A stretch of 64,000 nt of DNA, from the NCBI GenBank assembly GCA_963921425.1, contig OY992833.1:30738698-30802697 (forward strand). Reading direction: 5' to 3'. Position numbers and translations under genes: made by a program. Position 1 is the stretch's first letter; every line of letters begins with the position of its first letter. Shown here in pieces: positions 26,047-39,260 of this stretch. Source of the stretch: Dryas octopetala (Eukaryota; Streptophyta; Magnoliopsida; Rosales; Rosaceae). Below the pieces are notes generated by a model. It ran no database searches and was not told the DNA's origin. It worked only from the letters and a program-made list of their open reading frames with translations.

Positions 26047-27930
26047 GTCATTCGATTTTCTTGCTATTGAGGGTTGGATGCAACTTATTAATCAGTCTAT
26101 TGAAATTTGTCATGGATGTTAGTTTGCTTTAGAATGAGCTAATGGAAACATTTATCTCTTTATTTCCAGCTTCCATTGGGTTTAGGTTTTTGCATTTGAA
26201 ATTATGAGCAAAATTTCGTTTTAGAATGGTAAAGACAATTCTGTATCATCTTTGTGGGATATTAATGAACTTGCCCTTGCTTCTAAACTCAAGGCATTCA
26301 CCTCAACCCTGTTTTTGACATGTATTTTATTTTCTTGGTTGCAAAAGTTGTGCTAGTCATATAAGCCACATTCCAATCCCAACCAAGAAGTAATGTTGAT
26401 TGAAGTGATTGGATTAATATTGTTAGCTCTTTTCTTGCTTGTATGTCCGTAATTATCCACTTTTATAATCTGGAATTTGATTTCTGTAACTGTTTCAAAT
26501 GGGTTCTGTTTTTAGTCAAATGTGTCCTACATGATTTGGTAGGAATATACTAGTCCATAAGTGCGAATCATGCTATGTGGTATGGTATCATATGTTTTGT
26601 AATTGTTACATTACAAGCTTTTGCAGCTTGAAATATTTTAGACAATGTCATCTTTTACTGTCTTAGGAAAGTTGCATTCTTACAATTGATGTATGTTTTT
26701 ATATATGGATTCTCTATTTGTTACCAAGAAAAACAGAAAATAAATACCATTAGGTCAGTGTGTAATTGTGGTCAATCGTTGTGTTTTCAATCGCAATCAA
26801 AGAGCACTATCTAATGGTGACTAGTGTGTTGGAATGTAGTGGGTCATTTGTTGTTTATTTTGGCACTAGCATTCTAGATTTTTTTTATGGCCATTGTAGC
26901 ATTCTAGATCTTTTTTTTTGGGCATTATAGCATTCTAGATCTTAATTATGTTTAAATTAGAATTTGCCTTGGCATACGTCCAGATCTTACGTCATGGTCC
27001 ACCTTAGAAATTCTCTCTGCTTCTGCGGAGGGCATATCCGCAGTGGCAGGCTGGCAGCTGCATTTATGTCGTATGTTCGAGTCAGTAGCTTTCAACATCA
27101 TGGGACTTGCTGGTTATGGTTGCTTTGTCTTGTGGAATTTATGTGTTAGCCTGTATTCTATTTTCCCTTTTTCTTATCTTATTAAGTAGTTATAATCATA
27201 TCCCCAATTTCCCAACTACTCTCTCAGCGTTGATTAAACTTTATTTTTTGGAATGGGAAATGCGTTTCTGATAAGTGTTATATTATCATTTCATCTTTTC
27301 AAAGCCGAACCCAAAATTATTATAAAAGAAAATTGTTGTGGGGTATGGGGTATGGTGAGCATTTTGAAGGGTGCATTTAGAATTCTCTTTTATATAACAT
27401 GTTGGTAGAAAATTTCACAAATAGCGCGGGAAGAAACTCCTATATACACTATTGTGATGGGTTGGTCGTTCATGCTAATGCTGTGGTCATTTTCATTTTC
27501 CATGTGTGACAGTGAAAGTTGATTAGCGTATATTACATGCCATCCAGAAGCTTCATTGTTACAATTAAAAGCTGGCAATGAGGGGGGGGGTGTGGTTTGG
27601 GCGGGTCCATTTTGATTGTCTAATAGTTTTCCCCAACTTTATGAGTTGGATGGGTGGGACCGTGGGATCCCTATGCCTATGGCCCCCTTTGGGGACATAC
27701 AACAAGTTACTAATCCATCTCATTTTAGAGATCTCATTGGTTAACTTGGGAGTTGGGACTACTTGCTTTCCTAAATCGCAGGATTATTCGATTTTTTTTT
27801 TCATGACTGTCCCTTAAAATTTGCCTGCAACACTGGGTCTTGGCCCCAATCCAACTTGTATGGCAAGTTATATACTATTGCATATTCATTGTTGTAATTG
27901 TAAAAAAGAAAAAAGTAGACCGAAAATTAA
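26047..27930. other. CPN10 3' UTR and intergenic DNA
   Basis: No gene is supported. At 26868-26942 a short word 'gcattctaga' with a following T run is repeated three times. A less AT-rich patch (26960-27150) has an open frame of 61 codons without recognisable features. Confidence 0.5.
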
Positions 27931-28274
27931 GGGCCCGTTTGGTATCCAATTCAAATTTTTTTTTTTCAAAAATTAAGATTTTTTTTTTTAATGTGAGTTT
28001 TCAAAATCAATTTTTAAAATTTGAAAACGTGTTTGGTATGAAATTTGAAAACAATTTTTGAATTTTAAAAATGATGACATCTAAGAAAAAAAGAAGTGTA
28101 AAATTAAAAAAAAAAAACGATGTTTTATCATTTTTAAAAAGAGGCATGTTTTTGAATTTTTTTTCTAAAAACTGTTTTTAAAAATGGTCTATCAAACACG
28201 TTTTCTTGATTAAAACTTGTTTTTTTGTTTTTGAAAACAAAAAATAGTTTTTGAATAAAATACCAAACAGGGCC
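27931..28274. mobile_element. Tourist-like (PIF/Harbinger) MITE
   Basis: A 344-bp element with termini GGGCCCGTTTGGTAT and ATACCAAACAGGGCC, flanked on both sides by TAA, the 3-bp target duplication typical of PIF/Harbinger elements. The interior is A/T homopolymer-rich with inverted symmetry (aattttt...aaaaatt) and noncoding. Confidence 0.85.
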
Positions 28275-30564
28275 TAAGGTTCTTACATATTAATTTGGTA
28301 AGGAATTCACTCACAATTTATTTCTTGAGTTGTCGAGCGAAAAAAGCCTCAATTTTCTCCAATATGCATCATTTATTAATCTTGGTAGTGACCTTATGTT
28401 CATTTTATGTGGTATATATGTCCTTGGATATTTTTATATGGGTGCATTAGATTCTAGGATTGAATCACTAATAATGTTGGTGAAAATGACAATCACTTCA
28501 ATCACTTGAGTTTCAATACAAAATTAATGAGTGAAATGTATAAGCTCTAGACATTTTGTCCTTTAAGTCATTGTTAGGTTGTAAATGCAAATTATTAATT
28601 GAATTAGTGTAGTAAGAAAACAAAACTCAGCGTTAGCCCATGTGGCCAAAAAAAAAAAGGTAACGGTTAAAATTGATTCCCTTTAATATAACAAAAAAAC
28701 ATAACCCATCAAGGGAATACTTTTTACAAATGACTCGTCCCATTTTATGCACTCACAGCAACCACGCTTATTTATTTTATTAGAACATCAAACTAATCCC
28801 AATATAAAAACGTAAAATTCTTTGTAATATAATTTCCATTTCACATGCTTGCCATACATGAATGACAAAAGTACAGCCCATTTGATAAAGAAATAAGAAC
28901 ATGGCCAAATAAAGTAATACTTCCAATTTCAGGACTTCTGGGTGCCCTAAAATTAGTATAGCAAACATAATCCCCAAAAAAGTAAATGCCAACAAAACCT
29001 CAATGATGCCATCACACACCATCTCTTATTATGCCATGTGCCCCTCCCCAACCAAGGTAAATCCCATTTAAACAAAAAAATAATATTAAGTGAATAACTT
29101 CATAAATAGTAGCACACAATTTCTTGTATCGGGAGGCACGATCTCTCTTTTTATATTGCAATTAATTTTTACTATTTTGCAGTTTCCTCCGGTCCTTACA
29201 GATCAGGGAATAAAAAATTAGGGTCTCCTACTCTCCTCTGATTATTAGTAAATGATTTATTAGTTCACTTTGGAGTTTATTTTAATAAAATAATCCATCC
29301 TTAATGTATTTAATATTAAAAATGTCCACAAATGTTTTTAGGATGATAACCGGCCCATGTTTTAAAATTAGACCCCGTGTTATATAGGATTGAGCACTCG
29401 ATATGTCTTCATTTTTTTCTTTATTTCACCTATTGAAACTGTTGAATAACTTTAATATTTAAAATTGCTAAGCAGTAATTAGCAAAATTAAGATGAATGT
29501 GATTCTAAATAATTAAACTTTAATATTTTTTGTTCGTGTATTCATTATTCACATGTATATGTAACAAAAATACAAAAGATATTTGTATAAATATTATTTT
29601 TATTTGATTTTACAGGTTCACGGGTTGTATTAAAAATGTTCAATCATTTCAATAAACAAAACAAAAAATGCTGAGCACTCAACTTACTAAAAATGGGCTG
29701 ACTTGTTACAGACACCTTCGTGTGGGCCGTTTTGTGTAGAGAGGTCTATACATAAAATACGAATTTAAAGTTCTTGAGATTAACTAGTGATGACAACAAG
29801 TGAGATAATAAGTTGGGAAAAGAATAGGTTCATAAATCGATTCTCTCCGATGTAAAAAAATTAATTAATTAATTAATTTTTAAATACAATTTTCACCTTT
29901 CAAAATATATGTACTTTAAAACTCTAATTAGTACAATATATCACATTACAATAGTAAAAAGGCATTAATTTAAAAAATACTATGAAGAAATTTATCATGA
30001 ATGAATTTTTTACATTTTGATATTTAGTGTTCTATTTGGGAATTTAATTTCCTTACTGTCAAAGGTTTTTGTAAGACTTGCACATTGTTAGATATATCTC
30101 TTCGATCCCTCATAAAAATAAAAAAGAGTAAAAAAAAGATATATCTCTTGGATCCGAATCCGATTCACAAAATACAATTGGAAAATAATACGTAGCGTAG
30201 CCGCGTAGGTAACAATTGCCATTTACTGAAAAATCATCAGTGGAGTTTAGTTTCCCATTGTACTAAATTGTCATGTCAAATCTCAAATGGATTGCTTTTG
30301 ATTTTGGGATTGAGGGCTTCCCTTCACCAAAAACCATCATGTCAAAAACATTGAATCTTATTTTTTTTTCGGTACAAAGGAGGACTAAAGCCCAGAGAAG
30401 AAACATTGAATAGATTTAAAGTTTTAAACTGATTATATATTTATATGCATCCACAGTCCACACACATTTATTATTATTTCTTCTCAAAATATTTGACCAC
30501 AATTGACATAATTTTGAAAACGATTAGAGTGGACACAAATTTACAATTTTATTTTGTTATAAAT
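28275..30564. other. AT-rich intergenic region
   Basis: No gene or RNA recognised. There are poly-A/T tracts and a short (TTAA)n run at 29861-29880. It probably holds distal upstream sequence of the O-fucosyltransferase gene. Confidence 0.5.
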
Positions 30565-31285
30565 TCAATTCACACACGTAACTATCTATGCTATTTCAAC
30601 GGGGTTCACGAACTTTCAAATATTCAAATATACACCTAATTTATTATGTAAATTGAAAAATGAAATTCTGTTCATCAATTTATTGAGAGATCAATTAAAT
30701 GTCAGCTTGCCTTTTGCTAACGGGGATTAATTGGCGAGGTGACACCAACTCAGCATACATTTCCCGCCAAATGAGCAACACATGTCCACTTGACACGGGC
30801 CCACACACCCATCACCTCTTTCCCGCTCATCGAACGTTCTCTTGACCATTTAGTTTCCAAAAAACATCACATTTTCTCCTAAATTTGAATATAAATCTTT
30901 CACTTGTGTTCAACGAGCGAGAAAGAGATGATGAGTTTGTGGACCCGTGTCAGGGGTTAAGTGGACCTGTGTCGCTCATTTGGCGGGAAATGAGTACACG
31001 GGTCCACCTAATCCCTGACACGGGCCTACAAACTATCTCTCTCTATTATTATTAAATGGTGGCCCGTGTCGCTCATTTGGTGGGAAATGTTTGCTGAGAT
31101 AGCGCTACGTCGCTAATTAATCCCAGTCAGCAAAAGCCAAGCTGTCATTTAACTGATATCTCAACGAATCAATGGACATAAATTCATTTTTCAATTTAGA
31201 TAATAGATCGGATGTATATTTGAAATATTTTAAAATTTATAAACTATGTTGAAATAGTTTATATAATTATGTGTCTAAATTATTT
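30565..31285. mobile_element. Long-TIR element in the ESMD1 promoter
   Basis: An inverted-repeat element of about 720 bp with approximate edges. The outer arms contain 'caaatatac...ctaaattgaaaaatga' and the mirror 'tcatttttcaatttag...gtatatttg'. The inner arms contain 'gtcagcttgccttttgct' and its complement. The centre repeats a cgctcatttggcgggaaatg-like word in both orientations. The right edge lies about 360 bp before the ESMD1 ATG. No transposase is present and the target duplication was not resolved. Confidence 0.75.
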
Positions 31286-31594
31286 TATGCCTAAATGTTA
31301 TTTCTCAAGTGACATATTTTTGCAAACAAGCAAGTCATTCCCATTTCAAAGCAAAAAAAAAAAAGAAAAAACCCTTCTCATTCGGTCATTTCTCAGAAGA
31401 AGCACGTGCACGCCCCAACTCATTCATTCTTGTTCGAATTACAGACACTTCTCTCTTTCTTTCTCTCTCTCTTTTCTGCATCCACCTTTTCTCTCTATCA
31501 ATTTTTTTTTTTCAGAAGAAAGAAACCCAATTCACAAGAAACGAAAACACACACACAGAGAAGAAGGAGGAGAGAGAAAGAGAATGACGTAGAG

Positions 31595-31596
<2 letters not shown>

Positions 31597-31626
<30 letters not shown>
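31597..31626 (+). promoter_or_regulatory. (GA)n tract in ESMD1 5' leader
   Basis: About 14 GA dinucleotides end 17 bp before the ATG, with a matching CT-rich stretch at 31450-31480. GA/CT repeats in plant leaders are binding sites for BASIC PENTACYSTEINE factors (established for other genes; inferred here). A minimal ATG-ACG-TAG uORF sits at 31584-31592. Confidence 0.6.
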
Positions 31627-31630
<4 letters not shown>

Positions 31631-31643
31631 CGCAGAAATCCCA

Positions 31644-34600
31644 ATGCACCCATACAACCGGCTACCGAGTAGCGGACACAACAGCCCGTCCCCGCCGCAC
31701 TCGCCGCTCCGTTCGCCCCGGTTCCGACACGGCCGGTCCAAAACCGGGCGGGTCAACCAGCCGGGTCGGACCTTCATCCAGCGCCTCGTGTGGCACCTCC
31801 TCTCCGTCCTCATCCGCCGCCAGGGCTTCTTCCTCTTCGCCCCTCTCCTCTACATCTCCGGCATGCTCCTCTACATGGGCTCCGTCTCCTTCGAAGTCGT
31901 TCCCGTCATTAACCACCGCCCCGCCCCTGGCTCCGTTTACCGGAGTCCCCAACTCTATGCCAAGCTCCGACCCGAAATGGATGCCGATAACTCCTCCGCC
32001 GATGCGGTGCGTCGTCTATTCATTACTTCCTTCGCTTTATTATTTTATTTTATTCTGTTAGGTGATTTGGTGCTTGAGATCTTCTCGGGTTGTTTGGCAC
32101 CATTACATGAATTCGAATTTCAATCAAATCAATCAATCTCTTTATTTATTTATTTATTTTTATTTTACATTATTTTAGGAGAAAAAGCAATCATGGCAAA
32201 GACAGAATTTTGAAATTCTGATTTTTCTTTTCATCCAAGCACTTTTTAGTAGATTTATCAGTTATCGTTTTGAGCACATAGGTTTGCTTAGCGTTCCAAC
32301 TTTGTTCAGTAATTAGTACTAAAACTGACCATCATGATTGTTCTTTAACCCGGAGATTTCTAGTCTGGTATAAAGGAACTATGAGTTTAAACAGTCAATC
32401 TACCAAGTCGCTGATAATATAGTTAATTGTCTGGTGAAATATTCCTAGTGATATTAGGTGGATATACTTATTTTTTCGCAGAAATCTGACTTGTTGATGT
32501 TGCTAACTTGCTGCTATTTAGTCATCTTAACCATGGGTTGTAAAACAAATAAGTAAAGAATCATATGGGAAAATGCCAAAAAAAAAAAAAGGTGGGGGCA
32601 CTGACCTATTACATGGGAAGCAATGCATACAATGAGTCTTCCCTTGTTTTGTTTGCTAGGTAGGCTATTCTTAAACATTTTGAAATTTCTCCATGTATTT
32701 ATGACTTAGATTTATTTGTTTCTCATATGCTACTTACTAACATATGCTACTTACTAACATAAGCTATCACATTCTGTGTAGATCTCAACTGTATGGAAAC
32801 ATTCCTATAAAGGTTCCGAATGGAGACCGTGTGTAAACAGGTCCTCTGGAGGTATTAGTTATGTTACATGGTTTTCACTCTGGGATGTTTATGGAGGTGT
32901 TTGCTTTCATTCTCAGTTTCTGTTCATGTGGGTTCTCTTTTTTGACTAACTAACAAGCTGTACCCCTTTATAGATATACTAAATAAAATACAGGGGTTGA
33001 TGATATATGGCTGTTGATGTTGCTTCAAATTCCATAGCTTACCATTTCTTTTTATTTTACCTATTGGGGAAAACGTCAAATATGCTTTCTGTTTTTATAT
33101 TGTGTTTGTTTTCTGTTTTTTTGGTGATCTTTATTGATGTTAACCTTTTCAGCTAAATATCGTAAAGGAACCCCAATGAATGTGATGTCTGGTTGAATGT
33201 AATTTTTTTATTTTATTTTTTTTCCAAATACAAGTAGCTGGATGATTGTATTGGTAGCAGAACTTAAGATGTTAGCTTATTAATAGGAATAGGTTCCAAT
33301 CTTCAGTTTACACTTTATGATATCAGAAATTGCATTTTGCATAGTGAAAGAAAAAAATTGTTTTCAATTTTGTTAATGAATGACCTTGTCTCCAGGATCC
33401 TATCCATCACTTGTAGCTCATTTTCTAGTTGAGATGCCCTTGTTTGGTTGTTGTCTATGAGGGTATCACCACTTCTTCACCAAGAGAGAGAGCATTGCAG
33501 GAGTCAGATCTGATAATGTTTGAGCACGATCCTAGTGGTCATCAGTTGCACCCTGCCACCATTAGTTAATGATCTGAACAAATTGATATTCACAGCATTT
33601 ATTACATCTGGGGAGGTTATCTCATTGATCTTGTGAGGTCTAGTCTTTTTCACTAGTAGCATGGACTAGACAAGATATGGTTAGAGCGCGAGGGTGTGGT
33701 ACTAAATAGCTGTTGGGATTTTAGCTCATACTTATTTTTTTTTCCATTTATGAACACAATGATTAGAATTTTGCATATCACCAATTAGAAAAAGATTTAT
33801 GTTTATGAGTACTCATTATCTTAGTAACTAAAAGTAATTATTATGCTTGTTTGTGAAATTGATTTTTGGCTGTCATAAATTCAGCTTTTTTTTTTTTTTA
33901 TACATTTTATGCAATTATGAATGCTGGTATGCTTGGTTCCCGCCTCAACCATTCTTTACTTTACCACCTAAGATAAGACGAAAAGTACATGCCTCTTCCA
34001 TCCCCCCTCTCCTTTCCTTTTTGATATTTTCCATACTGTAAGACATTATATTTATTCTTTTGCATACTTTTAGATAAGTACATTTGTATGTTGGTTTGCA
34101 TCAAAAAGTTTTGAACTTGATCATGTGGTTGTTGTGCTTATTGTTGTAGGTTTACCTGAGTCGAATGGTTATATATACATTGAGGCAAATGGTGGTCTAA
34201 ATCAGCAGAGGACTTCAGTAAGTTGATTCCTGTCTTTGTTGAGCATTTCTTTTCTTGTTTATGTTTGTGATTTGTCTATTCTGTTCCGGAGATCACTCAT
34301 GTAACAACTTTGTTGACTCCTTGCTACATGGTTGTTGATGCTTTCTAGATATGCAATGCAGTTGCTGTTGCAGGCTATCTTAATGCAACACTTGTAATTC
34401 CCAATTTTCATTATCATAGCATCTGGAGAGATCCAAGGTTTGTCAGCACTCTTCTTTGATGTTTTGTTTGTAGGAGCAGGGTGCCTAATAATGAAAGGAG
34501 TATGAATGTCCATAGAAATAAACTCTTAACTTTATATTGAAATTTGCAACCAAAATATGAGTATATAAGAAAACAGTATGTGAATTCCTGATAATGTCAT

Positions 34601-37600
34601 GTGTGTAACCTGACTCATCTAGAGTTCTCAACTAGACTCAGTTAAGCCTTTTGGCCAAAAGGAAGAAAATACAAGAATGGATTAAAATGTAAAGATACAA
34701 TGTATATAGAAGGAATAAATTGACAGAGTAACGCTGCCCCACAAATATTCTCATCACATGTTTTGCATCTTTCTTATAACCTCCTAGTTTTATCAGGAGT
34801 TCACTGTTGAATTGATACAAATATTCTATTAGTGTTCTCTTCTCATATAAACAGGACTCTGATTTTTTTTAAATGAATATTGTCCAGTAAGTTCAGAGAC
34901 ATTTATGACGAAGATTATTTCATCAGCATGTTGGAAAATGACGTGCGGGTGGTTGACAAGGTTCCTGAATATTTAATGGAACGGTTTGACCACAATTTGA
35001 CCAATGTTTACAACTTCAGAATAAAAGCATGGTCCCCCATTATGTATTATAAGGATGTGGTTCACCCAAGGCTACTCGAAGAAAAGTGAGTTCGAAATTT
35101 TGAATATCAGTTGTTCCTTTTTTGTTTAAAGTTACTATCTCATTATGTAGTCGTGGTAAATGTTGTGCTAAACAGTGAAACTTTGCTACTACATGAGCTA
35201 TGGTTGAATAGTTTCTATTGCACAGCAGGTGTATAGAGGAGTTTTTCTTTCCACCTCCCTTATTAGTCCAAAGAAGGGGAACAAAGAAAAAAATGGAGGA
35301 AAAAAGATAGGGTCTGTAAAAACTGTTGTGTTGTTGCTCGTCCTAGTCAGATGATCTGTTAATTAGATGCCCTAGGTTCCTTCAGTGTATGCGTCTGCAG
35401 GTAGAGGTTGAAAATTTCGACCAGGACCTACCAGCCAACCTGAATTTGATGATTTTGGGTTTGATACTTCTTGGGGTCTGTGTCTTCTATCCAATCCAAA
35501 CTATGCTTGATAGATGAGTTTTGTTGGGTTTAGACTCAGTAAACTTACTAACATTAACTCAACCTGATTACTGGTCATTAATTATTGATTAATTCTTTCT
35601 ATGTTGCTTTTATAACTATTTTTAATGGGAAATAGTGAAAATATGTTCTGTTTAATTTGGTATTAAAATTTGAATAAGCATTGTAAAAATAGTGTATGAT
35701 ATCCTAAAACCATAAAAAGTTTATGATCTATGGCATTGAACTAATATTGACTGTTTTGCACTTTGTGCAGGAATTGAAATTTGTTAGTGTTATTCCAATG
35801 AATATTCTAGGGATGCTTGTGTTTCCGTATCTTTTGGAGATCATTAGTATTAATCCATTATCAATTTTGTGACATGGGATGTTGCATAATATATGCAACA
35901 CGTGTATAAAATGATGCTTAATGTTGGTTTTATTTGTGAACAAAACAGGGTTGTACGAATTTCTCCTTTTGCAAATCGATTGTCATTTGATTCTCCCCCT
36001 GCTGTACAACGGCTAAGATGCTTGGCTAATTACGAAGCTTTAAGGTTTTCAAGTCCTATATTAACTTTAGGAGAAACTTTGGTTACAAAAATGAAAGAAC
36101 ACAGTGCAAATTATGGTGGCAAATATATTTCTGTGCATCTCCGGTTTGAGGAGGTTAGTCTTGATCAACTAGAAGTGTGGTTTTGTAATTGTCTTTTCTA
36201 TAATCTCCATGTAGAAAATATCATCTTTCATTCTCAAGTGTAATTACTCATCTCCCATTTGCAGGACATGGTTGCTTTCTCTTGTTGTGTTTTTGATGGT
36301 GGAGAGCAAGAAAGTGAAGACATGAAGGCAGCAAGGGAAAGAGGTTGGAAAGGGAAATTTAGCAAACCTGGTAGAGTTATACGTCCTGGAGCAATCAGGA
36401 TCAATGGCAAATGTCCCCTCACTCCGTTGGAGGTATATCTTTTGCTTTTGTGTAGTTTTGTCTGGAGTGTTTGATTACATAATGAACTATTCACTCACAA
36501 ACAACAAAAGAGCCGTAAGTTTTGCATGACTTCCAGTTAAGGATAAACATTTTAAAATGTTTCATCAGGTGATTATCATCTTCATGTGTTTGTCATTTCC
36601 TGATAAAAGGAATGGTCATACTTTCAAAAGACAATTGGTTCTTAGCACAAACTATGTTGCTGTTTGAAAATATATAAGTTCAAGGATTTTTTTTGTTTAA
36701 TTATTTGATCCCAATGGCTGAACCCCCAACAGAGGGTTTTATCCCTAGGGCTCTTTCCCTTTTACTTGTTGTGCCATTGCCTGTATTTGAACCCAGAACA
36801 TGAGGCACTTGCATTTTTCCAAGGCAGTCAACGCCACTGAGCCATCAGCCAGCTGTTCCACTAAAGTGCTGTTTTGCAACCCAATTGCTATCGTGTCAAC
36901 TGTTTTCATCATTTTCTTGAATTGTTTATTTACTTGAGAACGATTTTAGGAGTTTTAAAGTTTCTTTATTTTTTCTGTCTTCTAGATATGAACACTAAAG
37001 TGCTGTTTTGCAACCCAATTGCTATCGTGTCAACTGTTTTCATCCTTTTTTTGAATTGTTTATTTACTTGAGAAAGATTTTATGAGTTTGAAAGCTTCTT
37101 TATTTTTTTATCTTCTAGTATGAATAATTGATTTATTTTTTGTTCTTTATCCAATCAGGTTGGCTTGATGCTTAGGGGAATGGGATTTGATAAGAACACA
37201 TTTATCTATTTGGCATCTGGAAAGATATACAATGCTGAGAAGACAATGGCCCCACTACTGGAAATGTTTCCCAATTTGCGGACAAAAGAGATGCTAGCTT
37301 CGGATGAGGAACTTGCTCCGTTCAAGGTCCAAATAATTTTAGTTATGTTTATTTTCTTCCGTCTTTGAGGTCTGGTATAATGCTTTTGTTCTGACTTTTG
37401 TTACTGCTTCTAGAATTATTCTTCCAGGATGGCTGCAATAGATTACACTGTTTGTCTTCACAGTGAGGTATTTGTGACAACTCAAGGAGGAAACTTTCCC
37501 CATTTTCTGATGGGACACAGAAGATACTTGTTTGGTGGACACTCCAAGACTATCAGGCCCGACAAGCGAAAGTTAGCATTACTCTTTGATAATCCAAAAA

Positions 37601-38082
37601 TTGGGTATGTATATATTACCGTTGCTGCTAGTTTAGTTTCATTGACAAATGCATTTTATACCTAAATGGCTGGAAGAAGGCCACATTTGCTGATAGGCAG
37701 GAAATGAGCAATGCCTTTTTATCTTTTATGGTTCTGGCTGAAATAGGATTACTAAAATGTTGCAAGGTAGCCATAGTTGTGGAATCTAAAAATAATTAAA
37801 TAAAATAAAATGAGTGGCCGTCACCAATGGTGACATGAATATTGTTAATCATTTCTTGCTCATAACAACCCTGACCATACATAGAAGTAACATCTCTTGG
37901 TTCCATTGTTTATTTCCAGATGGAAGACTTTCAAACGTCAACTGCTGAGTATGCGGTCTCATAGTGATTCAAAGGGATTTGAGGTGAAGAGGCCAAATGA
38001 CTCAATATATACCTTCCCATGCCCAGATTGCATGTGTCGCACAAACAAGTCGGAGGATTCAAGATCATCATCAGCTACGTGA
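31644..38082 (+). CDS. ESMD1: Plant O-fucosyltransferase family protein, ESMERALDA1 type
   Basis: Ten exons: 31644-32006, 32782-32851, 34150-34217, 34349-34437, 34888-35085, 35949-36153, 36265-36432, 37159-37326, 37414-37604, 37920-38082, giving 560 residues. Type II Golgi topology: a basic, proline-rich cytosolic N-terminus (1-59), one membrane anchor (about 60-82, [20 protein letters not shown]), then the lumenal catalytic domain. O-FucT (PF10250) landmarks are ANGGLNQQR (157-165), VHLRFEEDMVAF (from 325), a [15 protein letters not shown] block and [17 protein letters not shown] (465-481). The tail has a CPDCMC cysteine cluster. Arabidopsis ESMD1 (At2g01480, from memory) is a suppressor of pectin-deficient cell-adhesion mutants; assignment to it rather than to a paralogue relies on conserved gene order. 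The first exon is GC-rich, the others are not. Confidence 0.93.
36685..36856 (-). mobile_element. tRNA-derived SINE in ESMD1 intron 7
   Basis: On the minus strand a Pol III A box TGGCTCAGTGG (plus 36834-36844) and a B box GGTTCAAATAC (plus 36783-36793) are 40 nt apart. They are followed by a short non-tRNA body and an A-rich 3' end (plus-strand T8 at about 36687-36694). This is the layout of a plant tRNA-derived SINE inserted antisense to the gene. No tRNA fold is intact, and target duplications were not identified. Confidence 0.75.
36859..37124. repeat. 134-bp tandem duplication in ESMD1 intron 7
   Basis: Units 36859-36992 and 36993-37124 both begin 'cactaaagtgctgttttgc' and end near 'tcttctag'. 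They differ at a handful of positions. The first unit abuts the 5' end of the SINE, and the second ends about 34 bp before the exon 8 acceptor. Confidence 0.95.
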
Positions 38083-39235
38083 TTTTGCATGATTTTTTGG
38101 TGGGTCTTCCTTGTACCTCTGACTTTGTGAGCACACCTTGCTGCTGACCCCCCATTTTTGTATTGGTATTCTTTCATTTTTTCCCCTGCCTGTATGCGGA
38201 AAGGGCATACACTTCAATTTTGGGAGCTACAAGGAATTTGTTGGAGGTCAGAATTATCTAATTATTTACCCGGGATTGGATTGTGATGAAGTTGCATATT
38301 TTGTATATGATGCCAGAAGAAAAGGTAGCAACGACAATCCTTCCATTACAGGAGTTTCCCAGGGGTTGACTGAGCATTGTTTCATATCTGCAGCTGCTGT
38401 ATTTAACAAGCTGTGAAATGACAATCACATTCCTCCACACCCTGGTTTTGCCATGTTTGTAGATTAGTTAGAGTTTGATCGGCATGTGCAAATAGGATCA
38501 GGTTGAATTTTGTGTACATTTATCCGAAGTCAGGGTATTCATTTTTTTGTTCTTTTTCATTTTGGGGTTTGATTTATGTATCACTTCTTGCTCTTTACTC
38601 TCCATTGAGGTTACCTTTGTTACTGATGTTCTTCTCAGGTTACCTTTGTTACCTTTGATTTACTGATGTTATTTTTTTTTTTTTGTGATATAGGGGGCAT
38701 GAATGTAATTATAGTTGGCTGTAACAATTTTAAAATTGTACCATGTTCCATGTTTCTTTTCGTCTGTGCTTGTTATCTTTCTTTTAACTGCGTTTTCTTT
38801 GGACTTGTTTTTGTGGTCATGATTCATGAAGTGTATGTCCTCTGTGTTGGCAAAATGGTATTTACTCCAGCAGTTTTTTTTTTTTTTTTCCTTCTCTGCC
38901 TCCTATCCAAAGGGATATGGTATGGATGGTCCTGAGTGGCTTCCCAACCCTTAGATGGTGGAGATTTGTTCAAATTTTGTCCATGGCAGAATGTGATTTG
39001 GTCTAATTTTGCCGTTGGTCGAGATTTACTGTCCATAAATGGTGGAAGTCGACCAGATTCACTAAGTTCGTCGGTTAGCTCTTTTTCTTTTCAGATTGGG
39101 GTGGGGGGAGGGGGGGGAGAATCCGAACTTGATAAACTCTACAGATCTTTCAACTGTGCTGCTCCAGCTCCCTTTAAATGAATCCCGTAATTTAATAATC
39201 CTATCATATATATAATAAAAACAAATAGTTTCATG
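38083..39235. other. ESMD1 3' UTR and spacer
   Basis: Mixed-composition sequence to about 38650 is probably 3' UTR. A 17-bp direct repeat (gttacctttgttac...) is seen at 38610-38655. Beyond that are T runs and G runs (39103-39119) and no supported gene. Confidence 0.5.
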
Positions 39236-39260
39236 TATTTTTTTGGGTTAATTACATATA

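Noticed and set aside
26964-27149. Small gene downstream of CPN10
   Set aside because: Open frame of 61 codons with slightly higher GC, but no family signature or splice context; left as intergenic.
31532-31952. Antisense open frames over ESMD1 exon 1
   Set aside because: GC-rich coding DNA opens the other frames by chance; the sense frame carries the membrane anchor and splices in phase.
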